A stretch of 64,000 nt of DNA from contig NZ_CP040846.1 of the NCBI RefSeq assembly GCF_006274605.1, positions 1,929,041 through 1,993,040 of the forward strand, read 5' to 3'. Of the stretch, positions 38,027-46,624 are shown in pieces; the first letter of the stretch is position 1; every line of letters starts with the position of its first letter. The DNA is from Thermococcus indicus. Its GTDB lineage: Archaea; Methanobacteriota_B; Thermococci; Thermococcales; Thermococcaceae. The notes under the pieces were generated by a model that was not told the DNA's origin, searched no databases, and saw only the letters and a program-made list of their open reading frames with translations. The position numbers and the translations under genes are program-made.

Positions 38027-38512
38027 ATGAAGGTCAGTATAATGAGGCCTATATTCAGACCGGAGGATGTCCCGGATCCCAGCTTTGTGCTGTACCCGTA
38101 CCACATCTTCCATCTGAAGCTCTTCTACAAACGCCTGGGCAAAAGCGACCGCGTTCTAGATTACTTTGCCTACGTGGACCTCTACCGCCTGGGCGCGGAG
38201 AGGGGGGACGGGTTCATAGACCTCTACGAGTGGGACGTGGAGGAGAGGAGCATCATGGAGCCGCTCGTCGATTACGAGGAGGCCAGGATGAAGGCCTTCG
38301 AAAGCGCGATAACCTGGGGGAACTCAAGGATCGTCTCCTGGTGGCTTCCCAGAATAGAGATAGTTCGGGAAGCGCGGGCCTACAAGGTGTTCTGGCTCTA
38401 CGAGAGAGATAGGGAAAAGCTCCTCATGGACAGCCTCGACGGGAAGGAGTTCAGCCTCGACGCGGTAACCGGAAAGGGCGGGAGGAAGTGCAAGGGGGCA
38501 TGGTGCAGGTAA
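38027..38512 (+). CDS. Hypothetical protein
   Basis: 161 residues, soluble, rich in aromatic residues and Arg/Glu (for example YPYHIFHLKLFYKRLGKS and SWWLPRIEIVREARAYKVFWLYERD). It ends with two cysteines in KCKGAWCR, which could bind metal or form a disulfide. A GGTGCTGG sequence 5-10 bases before the ATG can serve as ribosome site, and an AT-rich region with GTATAATTAA about 25 bp upstream resembles a TATA box. I do not recognise a family. Confidence 0.65.
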   Translation: MKVSIMRPIFRPEDVPDPSFVLYPYHIFHLKLFYKRLGKSDRVLDYFAYVDLYRLGAERGDGFIDLYEWDVEERSIMEPLVDYEEARMKAFESAITWGNSRIVSWWLPRIEIVREARAYKVFWLYERDREKLLMDSLDGKEFSLDAVTGKGGRKCKGAWCR

Positions 38513-38614
38513 ACGAAAGACAAGGGGGCTCCGCCTTCATCTTCTCCAGAAGAGCATCGAGGTTGACGCTGGCCTGCAACGGACACCACCCGTAAGAGTA
38601 CGGCGTGGGAGTAT

Positions 38615-39007
38615 TTAGGGGCTTCGGCCTTTCAACCTTTCCAAGACGAACTCCCGCACTTTTGAGGCCAGTTCAATGGCTTCTCTGGCCTCCTCAATAT
38701 CGGGCTCAAAAAGACCCGGGTACCTAGTCTCGACAGCGTACTCCGCGAGCCGGTCAACCTCTTCCTTCAGCAAGTCTTTGAAGGAAGGGTCTATCTTGGA
38801 GCACTCCAGAATGAGGGCCTTGAGGTCATGCGTTTTTGAAACCGGCCTGTAGTGATGGATGAGGAATGCCTTCAGGAACTTCTCTGCGGCCTGCTGTGCG
38901 TGGAAGCATATTATCCACGGTGCAGGCTTCTTAAAACCTATGAGGGCTTCCGCCGTGAAGAGGTCTTCTTCGGCCCGCTTTATCCACGCCGCCACGTCGG
39001 GCCTCAT
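38615..39007 (-). CDS. HEPN-domain toxin of a HEPN/MNT pair
   Basis: 130 residues, all helical. The HEPN signature is visible: FHAQQAAEKFLKAFLI followed by R54-x5-H60 (RPVSKTH), the R-x(4-6)-H ribonuclease motif. In type VII toxin-antitoxin systems HEPN cleaves RNA and is silenced by the MNT enzyme through AMP transfer. The start overlaps the MNT stop as ATGA, so the two are translated together. The catalytic residues look intact. Confidence 0.9.
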   Translation of the reverse strand: MRPDVAAWIKRAEEDLFTAEALIGFKKPAPWIICFHAQQAAEKFLKAFLIHHYRPVSKTHDLKALILECSKIDPSFKDLLKEEVDRLAEYAVETRYPGLFEPDIEEAREAIELASKVREFVLERLKGRSP

Positions 39008-39324
39008 ATCTTTATTCCCTCCCTGGCGGCGTAGTAGTATATGAATCCCGGAGAACTCTCGTATCTTTCAAATGCTTTCTTTGACACTATCACAAGGTCA
39101 AGGGGAACGTCAACACGCCTGTAAACGCTGTACCACAATTCCCTGTATTTCTTTCTGTCTACCTCTTCTGAAATTATGACGAGAACGTCCCAGTCTGAAC
39201 TCTCCCTGAAGTCTCCCCTTGCCCTGGAGCCAAAGAGGAGAACTTCCTCTACATTAACACCCCTCTTCGAGAACTCCTCCAGAATAATGCTTTTTATCCT
39301 CCTTGCAACTTCCCTGCTCCCCAT
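39004..39324 (-). CDS. MNT-type nucleotidyltransferase antitoxin
   Basis: 106 residues. LFGSRARGDFRESSDWD gives G32-S33-x10-D44-x-D46, the minimal nucleotidyltransferase motif. Expected to AMPylate its HEPN partner. ATG 39324 is preferred because a TATA-like CATAAATAATTT lies about 25 bases upstream, giving a leaderless message; the in-frame ATG at 39342 would fall between TATA box and start site. It is followed by HEPN in the usual order. Confidence 0.87.
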   Translation of the reverse strand: MGSREVARRIKSIILEEFSKRGVNVEEVLLFGSRARGDFRESSDWDVLVIISEEVDRKKYRELWYSVYRRVDVPLDLVIVSKKAFERYESSPGFIYYYAAREGIKI

Positions 39325-39382
39325 CAGTGAAACTTTCCCCATTAAATTATTTATGGGTTTCGCCGAGGGAAAAAAGGAAGCC

Positions 39383-40549
39383 TCACCTCGCGTGAATCTC
39401 CACTATGTCCCCGTCCTCGAGCACGTGGTCGGCTCCAACGCGCTGGCCCGGGAACTTGACGCTCTTGCCCCAGACGCGGGCGTAGCGGAAGTTCTTGGCG
39501 AAGTCCTTGTGGATTCTCTCGGCTAAGTCCATAACCGTTGAGCCCTTCTTCAGAGGCACCGGCGGATAGGCCGGCTCCTCGCCGGGGCTCTTGGTGAAGA
39601 CGCGGATGATTCCGGCCAGGTCGTAGAGCTCGTCCTTGAGCTTGTCCAGCTGTATCTTCCTCTTCGCCGAGACGGGGATTATCTTGAACCTGTCGCCGTA
39701 GGCCTCAACGAGCTTCTCGTAGTTCTCCTTGCTGCCAGGAGCGTCGCCCTTGTTGGCTATGATTATCGCCCTCCTCCAGACGAGGCTCTCGTCGAGGGCA
39801 TCCGCGAAGTCCTCCAGCGTTACAGGTTCTTTCACCGTTATCTCCGCGGAGTGAATCCTCTCCTCGCGGAGCATCTTCATGACCTCGCTTATATCGCCCT
39901 TGATGTTCTCCTGGCCGTTGATGACAATTCCGCCCATCGCGGTCCTCTTTATCTCAACCCTCGGGCGGCGCTTGTTGAGCTTTATTCCCGCCCTCTCGAA
40001 CTCCTTGAGGAGGGTTTCCAGCTGCTTTACCGGGTCCTGGGACAGGTCAACGACTATGGCTATCGCGTCGGCGTTTCGGATAACGCTGAGAAGCTGCGGC
40101 CCCATGCCCTTTCCAAGGGCGGCGCCCTCAACGAGGCCCGGAACCTCGACGAGCTGTATCTGAACGTCCCTGTGGTGCATCATTCCCGGGATGGGTTCGA
40201 CGGTGGTGAAGGCGTAGTCCGCGACGTCGGCGTCGACGTTTGTGAGGGCCTTCATGAGTGAGCTCTTTCCAACGTTCGGGAGGCCAGCGAGGACTATCTG
40301 TGCCGCGCCCTCTTTCCTGACGCTCAGCGATGGGCCGCCACCGCCCTTCTTCATCTGGCGCTGCTTCTCCAGCTCCTTTCTCAGCTCGGCGAGCTTTCGC
40401 TTTATCTGGAGTCTGAGCTTTTCCGTTCCCTTGTGCTTGGGGACGGTGGCGTACATCTTCTCAAGGGCGCGGATCTTCTCTGGAATAGTCTTGGCGTTCC
40501 TGTACTCCTCCTCCGCCGCCAGATACTCCGCTGTGACGTTCGTTGGCAT
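39383..40549 (-). CDS. DRG-family (Obg-like) GTP-binding protein with TGS domain
   Basis: 388 residues. A helical N-terminal region (about 1-70), then a GTPase domain: GLPNVGKSS (P loop), TTVEPIPG (G2), VEVPGLVEGA (G3), IANKGD (G4), PVSAKRK (G5), and a C-terminal TGS domain ending VLEDGDIVEIH. DRG proteins associate with translating ribosomes. The long basic linker LRKELEKQRQMKKGGGG follows the DRG pattern. Divergent from the Lrp gene. Confidence 0.94.
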   Translation of the reverse strand: MPTNVTAEYLAAEEEYRNAKTIPEKIRALEKMYATVPKHKGTEKLRLQIKRKLAELRKELEKQRQMKKGGGGPSLSVRKEGAAQIVLAGLPNVGKSSLMKALTNVDADVADYAFTTVEPIPGMMHHRDVQIQLVEVPGLVEGAALGKGMGPQLLSVIRNADAIAIVVDLSQDPVKQLETLLKEFERAGIKLNKRRPRVEIKRTAMGGIVINGQENIKGDISEVMKMLREERIHSAEITVKEPVTLEDFADALDESLVWRRAIIIANKGDAPGSKENYEKLVEAYGDRFKIIPVSAKRKIQLDKLKDELYDLAGIIRVFTKSPGEEPAYPPVPLKKGSTVMDLAERIHKDFAKNFRYARVWGKSVKFPGQRVGADHVLEDGDIVEIHAR

Positions 40550-40668
40550 CGCTGACCCTCCCAGAACTTCTAGAGGTAAAAGGTGAGCGGCGTTTTATAA
40601 AAGTATGGTTCTCCAAAATCGGCAAGTTTATATAACCCTTCGAAAATTTTTTACCGGCGGTGATGCTC

Positions 40669-41121
40669 ATGCGAATGGGTTTGGACGATACCGACAAGAG
40701 GATCCTCTCAATCCTCCAGAAGAACAGCAGAACGCCCCTGAGGGAGATTTCCAAGGAGGTCGGGCTGGCGGAGTCGACGGTCTATGAGAGGATCAAAAAG
40801 CTGAAGGACAGGGGCATAATAAAGAAGTTCACGGTCATACTTGACCCCGACTCCCTCGGTTTCCAGATCCTGGCGTTCATCCTCATAAAATCCAAGGCCG
40901 GCATGTACGCTCACGTCGCCAACGAGCTCAAGCAGCACCCCCAGATCGTCGAGATATACGAGACCACCGGCGACTACGACATGCTGGTCAAAATCAGAAC
41001 CGGCGGGAGCGACGAGCTCAACGAGTTCCTCGACACCATCGGGGAGATCGACGGCGTCGTGGCAACCCACACCATGGTCGTCCTCAAGATACACAAGGAG
41101 ACCACGGAGCTTCCCCTTTGA
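40669..41121 (+). CDS. Lrp/AsnC-family transcriptional regulator
   Basis: 150 residues, standard length. N-terminal HTH (DDTDKRILSILQKNSRTPLR...VGLAESTVYERIKKL) and a C-terminal RAM ligand-binding domain with the effector loop ETTGDYDMLVKI. Members sense amino acids or related metabolites as octamers. TATA GTTTATATAACC (about 40626-40637). GGTGAT precedes ATG 40669; in-frame GTG/ATG at 40660 and 40663 lie within that site. Ligand not determinable. Confidence 0.92.
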   Translation: MRMGLDDTDKRILSILQKNSRTPLREISKEVGLAESTVYERIKKLKDRGIIKKFTVILDPDSLGFQILAFILIKSKAGMYAHVANELKQHPQIVEIYETTGDYDMLVKIRTGGSDELNEFLDTIGEIDGVVATHTMVVLKIHKETTELPL

Positions 41122-41195
41122 CCACTTTTGGCCAGAAAGGGTTATAAATATCCCATTTCTATTTCCCTCTAAGCGTTTGGATGGAGGTGTTTGAG

Positions 41196-41696
41196 ATGAA
41201 GGTGCTGTTTCTTAGTGCCGACGGTTTTGAAGACCTGGAGCTTATATACCCCCTCCACAGGCTCAAGGAGGAGGGGCACGAGGTCTATGTGGCGAGCTTC
41301 GAGAGGGGCAAGATAACCGGCAAGCACGGCTATTCCGTCGAGGTTCAGCTGGCATTTGAGGAGGTTGATCCGGACGAGTTCGACGCCCTCGTCCTGCCTG
41401 GAGGAAAGGCACCGGAGATAGTCAGACTCAACGAGAAGGCAGTTGAGATAACCAGGAAGATGTTCGAGGCCGGTAAACCGGTCGCCAGCATCTGCCATGG
41501 CCCGCAGATACTCATCTCGGCCGGCGTGCTGAGGGGCAGGAAGGGGACCAGCACGATAACCATCAGGGACGACGTGAAGAACGCCGGAGCCGAGTGGGTG
41601 AACGAGGAGGTAGTCGTTGACGGCAACTGGGTGAGCTCGAGGCACCCCGGCGACCTCTACGCCTGGATGAGGGAGTTTGTGAAGCTTCTCAAGTGA
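41196..41696 (+). CDS. pfpI: PfpI family intracellular protease/deglycase (DJ-1 superfamily)
   Basis: 166 residues, matching Pyrococcus PfpI. The nucleophile elbow ASICHGPQIL holds the catalytic Cys and His; the Glu partner is in DGFEDLEL. Reported as an oligomeric protease and as a glyoxalase/deglycase that repairs glycated protein. GGAGGTG lies 8 bases before ATG 41196; the in-frame ATG at 41181 is upstream of that ribosome site. TATA GGTTATAAATATCC at about 41140. Confidence 0.95.
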   Translation: MKVLFLSADGFEDLELIYPLHRLKEEGHEVYVASFERGKITGKHGYSVEVQLAFEEVDPDEFDALVLPGGKAPEIVRLNEKAVEITRKMFEAGKPVASICHGPQILISAGVLRGRKGTSTITIRDDVKNAGAEWVNEEVVVDGNWVSSRHPGDLYAWMREFVKLLK

Positions 41697-41805
41697 TGTT
41701 TACTCTATTTTCTGTTTCCTTTGGTGCTGGTTACAATGCAGGGGTGACTTTCAACAGGCGTAACCTTTATACGGGCTGGTGGTGATACCGTTCCGGTGGG
41801 ATGGA

Positions 41806-42531
41806 ATGAGAAGAGAAGGTGGTTTCTCCACGGTTCTCCTCGGTGGGGTTCTGCTCGCGCTCCTGGTTGGAACCATAGTGGTTGTCCTCGCCCTCAGCGG
41901 GCATATCCAGATAGAAGGCCTGGCCCCCAGGAAGGTCGCCGGGAAGCTTGAGGAGGTTGGCAGGTTCAATGCCGGTGCGATAGTTGTAACGAACGTGGTC
42001 GGCGACGTCCGCCTGGTCGAATCGAACGTCAGCGGGGTGGTGGTCAGGAGCAACATCCCGCTCAACGCCAGCTACCGGGACGGCCTCCTGACAGTGTACT
42101 GTCCCGACAAGAAGACATTTCTGGGGAGACACAACGTGTGTTCTGACTACCGGAACGGTACGGTGGTCATTGAGGTCGGTTCCACCCTCGCCGACGTCTG
42201 GTTCCGCGGGCTGGTTGGGAACGTTGAGGTCGATGTCGATGCAACCAGGATAATAGTGGAGGACATGGTGGGGGACCTCGTTTCTACTCCCGCGGCAGAA
42301 TACCGGCTTGAGGACGTGGTTGGCGATGTCTCGATAGTCGCCGGAAACGACGTTACGATAAAGGACGTGGTCGGTGACGTGGCCATCTCCGTTCCGGTCA
42401 ACCTCTCGGTTCAGCTCAACGCCGAGGACATCGTTGGGGACGTCAGGAACTCCCACTCGGGGGAGGGGATGCCGATCCTCATCACAGTCTCGGACGTGGT
42501 TGGCGACGTCGAGGTGGGGAATGACTTTTAA
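41806..42531 (+). CDS. Membrane-anchored beta-repeat protein with VGDV motifs
   Basis: 241 residues. An N-terminal hydrophobic helix (STVLLGGVLLALLVGTIVVV) anchors an external domain that repeats V-G-D/N-V/L: positions 65, 137, 155, 172, 189, 210 and 232. From 137 on, the spacing is about 17-22 residues, as in a beta-helix or DUF4097-type adhesin fold. Two cysteines (YCPDK, VCSDY) may bridge. GGTGGG precedes ATG 41806; the longer GTG frame is rejected. TATA CCTTTATACGG at about 41763. First gene of an envelope operon with PspC and a small membrane protein. Confidence 0.75.
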   Translation: MRREGGFSTVLLGGVLLALLVGTIVVVLALSGHIQIEGLAPRKVAGKLEEVGRFNAGAIVVTNVVGDVRLVESNVSGVVVRSNIPLNASYRDGLLTVYCPDKKTFLGRHNVCSDYRNGTVVIEVGSTLADVWFRGLVGNVEVDVDATRIIVEDMVGDLVSTPAAEYRLEDVVGDVSIVAGNDVTIKDVVGDVAISVPVNLSVQLNAEDIVGDVRNSHSGEGMPILITVSDVVGDVEVGNDF

Positions 42532-42564
42532 GCCTCCGGGACCTTTCTTCCCCGGGTGAGAGAG

Positions 42565-42996
42565 ATGGTGAGAAAACTCGTGAGGTCCAATCGTAACAGG
42601 ATGCTCCTAGGCGTTCTTGGGGGCATAGCCGAGCATCTCGAGCTGGATCCGGCCCTCGTCAGGCTGCTCTTCGTTGTGCTCCTCGTCTTCAACCCGGTTG
42701 CAATGACGCTCCTCTACTTTGTGGCGGCCCTGGTAATACCGGAGGAGGGGGAGGAGAAAGAAAAGCCCCTCCCGGACAGGTTCAATGAGCTCGTGGACGA
42801 GACTGAGGAAAGGCTTGGGGAAGTCTTCTCCGGCGATGAGAACTCGAAGGCGATAGCGGTTGTTCTCATAATACTCGGTGCGGTGCTCTTAGCCGGGCCC
42901 TTCATGCCCGTTCTCCTCCCGGCCATGGACTTCAGGACGCTATTGGCCGTTGCGTTCCTGGTGATAGGAATCATCCTGCTCGTTAGGGGGGACTGA
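42565..42996 (+). CDS. PspC-domain membrane protein
   Basis: 143 residues. Residues about 5-65 form a PspC domain: SNRNRMLLGVLGGIAEHLELDPALVRLLFVV and a following hydrophobic segment (AMTLLYFVAALVI). Then a charged linker and two more hydrophobic segments at the C-terminus. In bacteria PspC senses envelope stress; here it is paired with a beta-repeat surface protein. GGTGAGAGAG precedes ATG 42565. The next gene starts 1 base after the stop. Confidence 0.88.
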   Translation: MVRKLVRSNRNRMLLGVLGGIAEHLELDPALVRLLFVVLLVFNPVAMTLLYFVAALVIPEEGEEKEKPLPDRFNELVDETEERLGEVFSGDENSKAIAVVLIILGAVLLAGPFMPVLLPAMDFRTLLAVAFLVIGIILLVRGD

Positions 42997-42997
42997 G

Positions 42998-43225
42998 ATG
43001 AGGACTCTCGGCTGGATTTTCGTTTTCCTGGGCATTCTCCTTCTTCTGAGGGAGTTCCAGCCATCTTTCCTGGACTGGCTCAGACCGTATGCACCGTACA
43101 TAAGGGATGCTTTCTGGGGTGTGACTTTGGTGGCCTTTGGCCTCTACACCCTGACGAGAAGAGCCCTCAGAAGGGCCGTGCTGGTGCTCTACCTCATCTA
43201 CCTGCTGCTGTACCTGGTGGTGTGA
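42998..43225 (+). CDS. Small membrane protein of the envelope operon
   Basis: 75 residues, with three hydrophobic segments (WIFVFLGILLLLREF; DAFWGVTLVAFGLYTL; LVLYLIYLLLYLVV) separated by basic loops. It resembles the DUF5668-like membrane modules that accompany PspC proteins. It lies between pspC and the citG-like gene with a 1-base gap and no gap respectively, so it is cotranscribed with both. Confidence 0.8.
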   Translation: MRTLGWIFVFLGILLLLREFQPSFLDWLRPYAPYIRDAFWGVTLVAFGLYTLTRRALRRAVLVLYLIYLLLYLVV

Positions 43226-44152
43226 ATGGAGCGGTGGAGAATAGTCCGCGCCTTCACCCTCGGTCCGCTCCTCGAGGCGGCCGTTCCGAAGCCTGGCAAC
43301 GTGAGCAGGCTCAGGGACTTCGACGACCTCACCCTCTACCACTTTCTCTTCGCAGATACCGCCGTCACCGGGGTGTACTATGAGGCTGTGAAGACGGCGG
43401 AGCTCCTGAGGAAGGGCATCCTCGAGCCCCGGGAAGCGGGACTCGGCGAGCTGATAAAGCGGGCGGTTCAGGCATCGCGCGAGGCTCAGGACGCCAACCC
43501 CAACTTTGGTATCATTGCCCTCTCGCTTCCCCTCATCATGGGGATGACGATTGGGAGGAACATGCTCGATGCGAGGAAAAAGGCGAGGCTTCTGATAGAG
43601 GAATCAACCGTCAGGGACACGATGGAGTTCTACCGGGCGATAAGGATAGCCAACCCCAAGGGAATTCCCAGCGGGGTCAAGTACGACGTCTACTCCGACG
43701 ATTCCTTCAGGGAGCTTTTCCAGGACGGGATAAACTTAGCCAAGCTAGCAGAGATGAGCTGCGAACGCGAGCTGATATTCTGCGAATGGCTCAACGAATA
43801 CGAGCTGAGCTACTCCACCTTCGGAAGGCTCTACGAGCTGATAAAGGAGCTCCCGCTGGAGGACGCCGTCGTGAGGGCCTTCGTTGAGCTGCTCGCGACA
43901 AACCTCGACACGCTGATAGTCAGGAAGGCAGGCCTGGAGGAGGCCAAGCTCGTTCGGGAGAACGCCGGGAAGGTTTTCGCCGGGGAACTCAGCGTTGAGG
44001 AGTTCGATGCTTTCATGCGCGAGAGGGGCGACCTGAGAAATCCCGGCAGCCTGGCGGACGTCATGGCCGTCTCGCTCAGCCTGCTCGTTCTCAGGGGATT
44101 GAGGATAGAATTGAGAAACGGAAGGGTCTGGGGAATTATAGGACGACCTTGA
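43226..44152 (+). CDS. Triphosphoribosyl-dephospho-CoA synthase-like protein (CitG family)
   Basis: 308 residues. CitG family features: LEAAVPKPGNVSRLRDF near the N-terminus, ANPNFGIIALSLPLIMG, and RNPGSLADVMAVSLSLLVL at the end, with conserved acidic residues for ATP and dephospho-CoA. Bacterial CitG makes the citrate lyase prosthetic group, but no citrate lyase gene is present here, and archaeal members probably have another role in coenzyme metabolism. ATG follows the previous TGA directly. Overlaps the convergent small gene by 17 bp. Confidence 0.85.
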   Translation: MERWRIVRAFTLGPLLEAAVPKPGNVSRLRDFDDLTLYHFLFADTAVTGVYYEAVKTAELLRKGILEPREAGLGELIKRAVQASREAQDANPNFGIIALSLPLIMGMTIGRNMLDARKKARLLIEESTVRDTMEFYRAIRIANPKGIPSGVKYDVYSDDSFRELFQDGINLAKLAEMSCERELIFCEWLNEYELSYSTFGRLYELIKELPLEDAVVRAFVELLATNLDTLIVRKAGLEEAKLVRENAGKVFAGELSVEEFDAFMRERGDLRNPGSLADVMAVSLSLLVLRGLRIELRNGRVWGIIGRP

Positions 44153-44417
44153 AGCGCTTCGCCCCGCCCAGGCCGAGGCCCAGCGCCTTGCTGTCAATGA
44201 CGACGGCGTCGCCGCCGAGTTCGTCGAGCATGCGTATCTTTAGACCGGAGAGCTCGAAAACCTCCTCCTCGTCGCCGAACTCCTCGTTTATCTGCGCCTT
44301 TATGAACTCGTAGGCCTCTTTTCCTAGAAGGACCACGTCTGGCTCGTATCCGTCGAGCTTCAGCTCGTTTGCCTTCTCCTCCGCGGTGCTCAGAACACGG
44401 ATCAGGTCGCCTCTCAT
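44136..44417 (-). CDS. Small conserved protein, possibly DUF1884 family
   Basis: 93 residues of alpha/beta character: helical start (DLIRVLSTAEEKANELKLD), PDVVLLGKEAYEFIKAQINEEF, then beta-strands ending GLGLGGAKRFKVVL. It has the length and pattern of small Thermococcales proteins I associate with DUF1884, but the match is from memory only. The frame resembles phage-capsid-like 'encapsulin' tails only superficially. Its 3' end overlaps citG. Function unknown. Confidence 0.65.
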   Translation of the reverse strand: MRGDLIRVLSTAEEKANELKLDGYEPDVVLLGKEAYEFIKAQINEEFGDEEEVFELSGLKIRMLDELGGDAVVIDSKALGLGLGGAKRFKVVL

Positions 44418-44465
44418 GGCTTACACCGGAGGAAGTTGTCGTGAGGGACTAAAAATGTGCCGGTT

Positions 44466-45344
44466 CTAACTTTCACCGGAACAGTTCTCCCCACCGGCGG
44501 TGAACGCCTCGGCGTATGCCTTTACGACTTCCTCGTCACCCATTATCATGAGGACTCTCACCAGTTCCATGCCCTTGACCTCAGAGAATTCGACGTAGAG
44601 GCAATCGTCGCCTCTGCGGTAGAGTTTGGCACTCAACGGCCTGAAATACTCGTTCTCGGCGGGTTTTCTCTCCAGGGCGACTTCCCCAAATCCCTTAGCC
44701 TTTATGGCATCATCGAGTTGCGCAATCACCGCCTCAACCGGACACGTGCAGGTCCCGGTGAGCCCTGTTCTCCTTCTCTCCGAGATGCCGCCGCTCATCA
44801 GGAAGTCCGTCCCGTTCGAGTTCGCGAGGTTCTCCGTTACCTCCCAGGTGGCGTTTTTCACTGGTATCACGTAGTGGGCGAAATAAACGTCCCCAGCAGG
44901 CAGTTCGAGGTCCTGCCTTTTTATCGCCCCCCTGTTTCCGGCAACCACCGGGTAGTACATTCCCCTCGCGGTATCGTTGTTCTCGAAGAAGACGGCACTG
45001 CCGGCCAGGGTGCACTTTGGTGCTATCCCCATCTCAGCCGGCCAGTCCTCCGCGTGCAGGAAACCGCTGCTCTTTCCTTCGCTCAGTGATACCTTTGGAA
45101 CGAACTCCAGGAAATCAGTAAACTCCACCATGCGGTTGTCCACGAGCTCCCTGACGCTCCAGCCGGTCCAGGCGTTTGCGTGGGTGAACTGGGGCTCCGT
45201 CTCAAGCGTGCAGGTTACGGTGGAGTAGTCCACCCCGTCGCTGGAGTCCTGGCTTGGTAACTGGTTCCCGGATATGTAGTAACCCAGCGTGAGAACCACA
45301 ACAATAGAAAGAATCAGGGCGGCAACCTTTACGTTCCTGTCCAT
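44466..45344 (-). CDS. Exported/membrane-anchored hypothetical protein, paralogue A
   Basis: 292 residues. N-terminal hydrophobic helix (VAALILSIVVVLTLGYYI) acts as signal anchor; the rest is external, with several cysteines (VTCTLE, KCTLAG, TCTCPVEA, DDCLYV). The C-terminal ~50 residues (LYRRGDD...GMELVRVLMIMGDEEVVKAYAEAF) are nearly identical to those of paralogue B at 50868-51710, down to the DNA level, while the remainder has diverged strongly. Start preceded by AAGGTGG. TATA GGGTTAAATAGC at about 45385. No known family recognised. Confidence 0.75.
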   Translation of the reverse strand: MDRNVKVAALILSIVVVLTLGYYISGNQLPSQDSSDGVDYSTVTCTLETEPQFTHANAWTGWSVRELVDNRMVEFTDFLEFVPKVSLSEGKSSGFLHAEDWPAEMGIAPKCTLAGSAVFFENNDTARGMYYPVVAGNRGAIKRQDLELPAGDVYFAHYVIPVKNATWEVTENLANSNGTDFLMSGGISERRRTGLTGTCTCPVEAVIAQLDDAIKAKGFGEVALERKPAENEYFRPLSAKLYRRGDDCLYVEFSEVKGMELVRVLMIMGDEEVVKAYAEAFTAGGENCSGES

Positions 45345-45466
45345 TTTGGAGCCACCTTATTACACGATAGGGCATTCTGCTATTTAACCCTTCCTATCAT
45401 CAAAAGTGAAAATCTAGCCAAAATGAGGCTATAAAAATTTAAGTCCCGGGCAATAAATATGAAACT

Positions 45467-46108
45467 CTAAAGCCCGAACGCCCCCTTGATGCCGTTGATT
45501 ATCATCTGAACGGCCATCGAGGTGAGTATGAGACCCATCATCCTCGTCATCACCTTTATTCCCACCCTGCCGAGCCTCTCCTGTATCCTGTTGGAGGAGC
45601 AAAGGACCAGCCAGACGGTCAGGCCTATCGCGAGTATACTGGCTATCACCGTGGCCTTTCCCGGAACATCGTGGCTCTTCGCCATGTAGAGCATGACCGT
45701 GGTTATGGCTCCGGGGCCCGAGATAAGGGGTATGGCGAGCGGGATTATGGCGACCTCCTCCAGCGTAACCACTTCCTCGCTGAACTCCTCCGTCTCCTCC
45801 CTGCTTATCTTGACCGTCGAGAGCCGGCCCGAGAGCATGTCCATCGCCATCTTGAAGAGGAGTATTCCCCCGGCTATCGCGAAGGCGTCCGTGCTGGAGC
45901 CGAAGAACTTGAATATCCACTCCCCTATGAGGGCGAAGACGATGAGGGTCACGATGACGGTGGTGGCGGTTTTCTGCGCTATCTCCCTTCTCTGGCTCCA
46001 GGAAAGGTCGTGGGTGACCCCGAGGAAGACTGGAACCGCTCCGACCGGATTCGTTATCGCGAACAGGCCGCCGTAGAGTATGACGAAGTACTTCAGGTAC
46101 TCGAGCAA
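45467..46108 (-). CDS. MarC-family integral membrane protein
   Basis: 213 residues with six hydrophobic segments. MarC/UPF0056 features: LFAITNPVGAVPVFL at the start, AIAGGILLFKMAMDML, IPLAIPLISGPGAITTVM and SMAVQMIINGIK. Family function is unclear; the name comes from the E. coli mar locus but no drug transport is shown. A TTG start at 46108 is used because homology begins there and GGGTGG lies just upstream; no ATG is available near. Confidence 0.88.
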   Translation of the reverse strand: MLEYLKYFVILYGGLFAITNPVGAVPVFLGVTHDLSWSQRREIAQKTATTVIVTLIVFALIGEWIFKFFGSSTDAFAIAGGILLFKMAMDMLSGRLSTVKISREETEEFSEEVVTLEEVAIIPLAIPLISGPGAITTVMLYMAKSHDVPGKATVIASILAIGLTVWLVLCSSNRIQERLGRVGIKVMTRMMGLILTSMAVQMIINGIKGAFGL

Positions 46109-46148
46109 GCTACCACCCTTCCGGGCCGGAGAAGAGGGGGTTAAAAAG

Positions 46149-46565
46149 TTAATCCTTCCCCCCGCGGATAATCTCGAAGGAGTACGTGACCTCAGCACCG
46201 CTCAGTTTAACTTGGGCAGAGGCCGAGCAGTATTTGTTCTGGCTCAGCTCTATCGCGCGCCTGGCCTTCTCCTCCTTCACGTCGCCATATATCCTGTAGT
46301 GGAGGTGAATTTTCCAGTATATCTTCGGGTGCTCCTCCCTCCTCTCGCCGCTGATCTCGACCTCCAGCCCTTCGATCGGCTCGCGCATCTTCTGGAGAAT
46401 CATGACGACGTCGTAGGCGGTGCAGCCAGCAACACTCAGAAGGAGGAGCTTCATGGGGCTTATCCCGCCCTCCCCAAGTATGACGGAGCATTTGTCGCTC
46501 TCCACCCTGCCGATGAACTGATAGTCCTTGAACCACTCAACCTTTCCCCGCACAGGTTCGGTCAT
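46149..46565 (-). CDS. OsmC/Ohr-family protein
   Basis: 138 residues. OsmC fold: GGISPMKLLLLSVAGCTAYDVVMIL carries the first redox Cys, and SQNKYCSASAQV the second, the pair that reduces organic peroxides. GGTGATGCTC precedes ATG 46565. It is divergent from the radical SAM gene, and downstream of it on the same strand lies marC. Likely a peroxide reductase or thiol-linked detoxification protein. Confidence 0.9.
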   Translation of the reverse strand: MTEPVRGKVEWFKDYQFIGRVESDKCSVILGEGGISPMKLLLLSVAGCTAYDVVMILQKMREPIEGLEVEISGERREEHPKIYWKIHLHYRIYGDVKEEKARRAIELSQNKYCSASAQVKLSGAEVTYSFEIIRGGKD

Positions 46566-46624
46566 GAGCATCACCGGTTCCACCTCGGGCAAGGCCTTTA
46601 AAGGGGTTTCTGAAACTTGAGGTG

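Noticed and set aside
38398-38589. Short minus-strand frame overlapping the end of the hypothetical gene at 38027
   Set aside because: A fragment reading as a Cys-rich helix exists in another frame near 38515-38600, but there is no start codon or ribosome site to support a gene.
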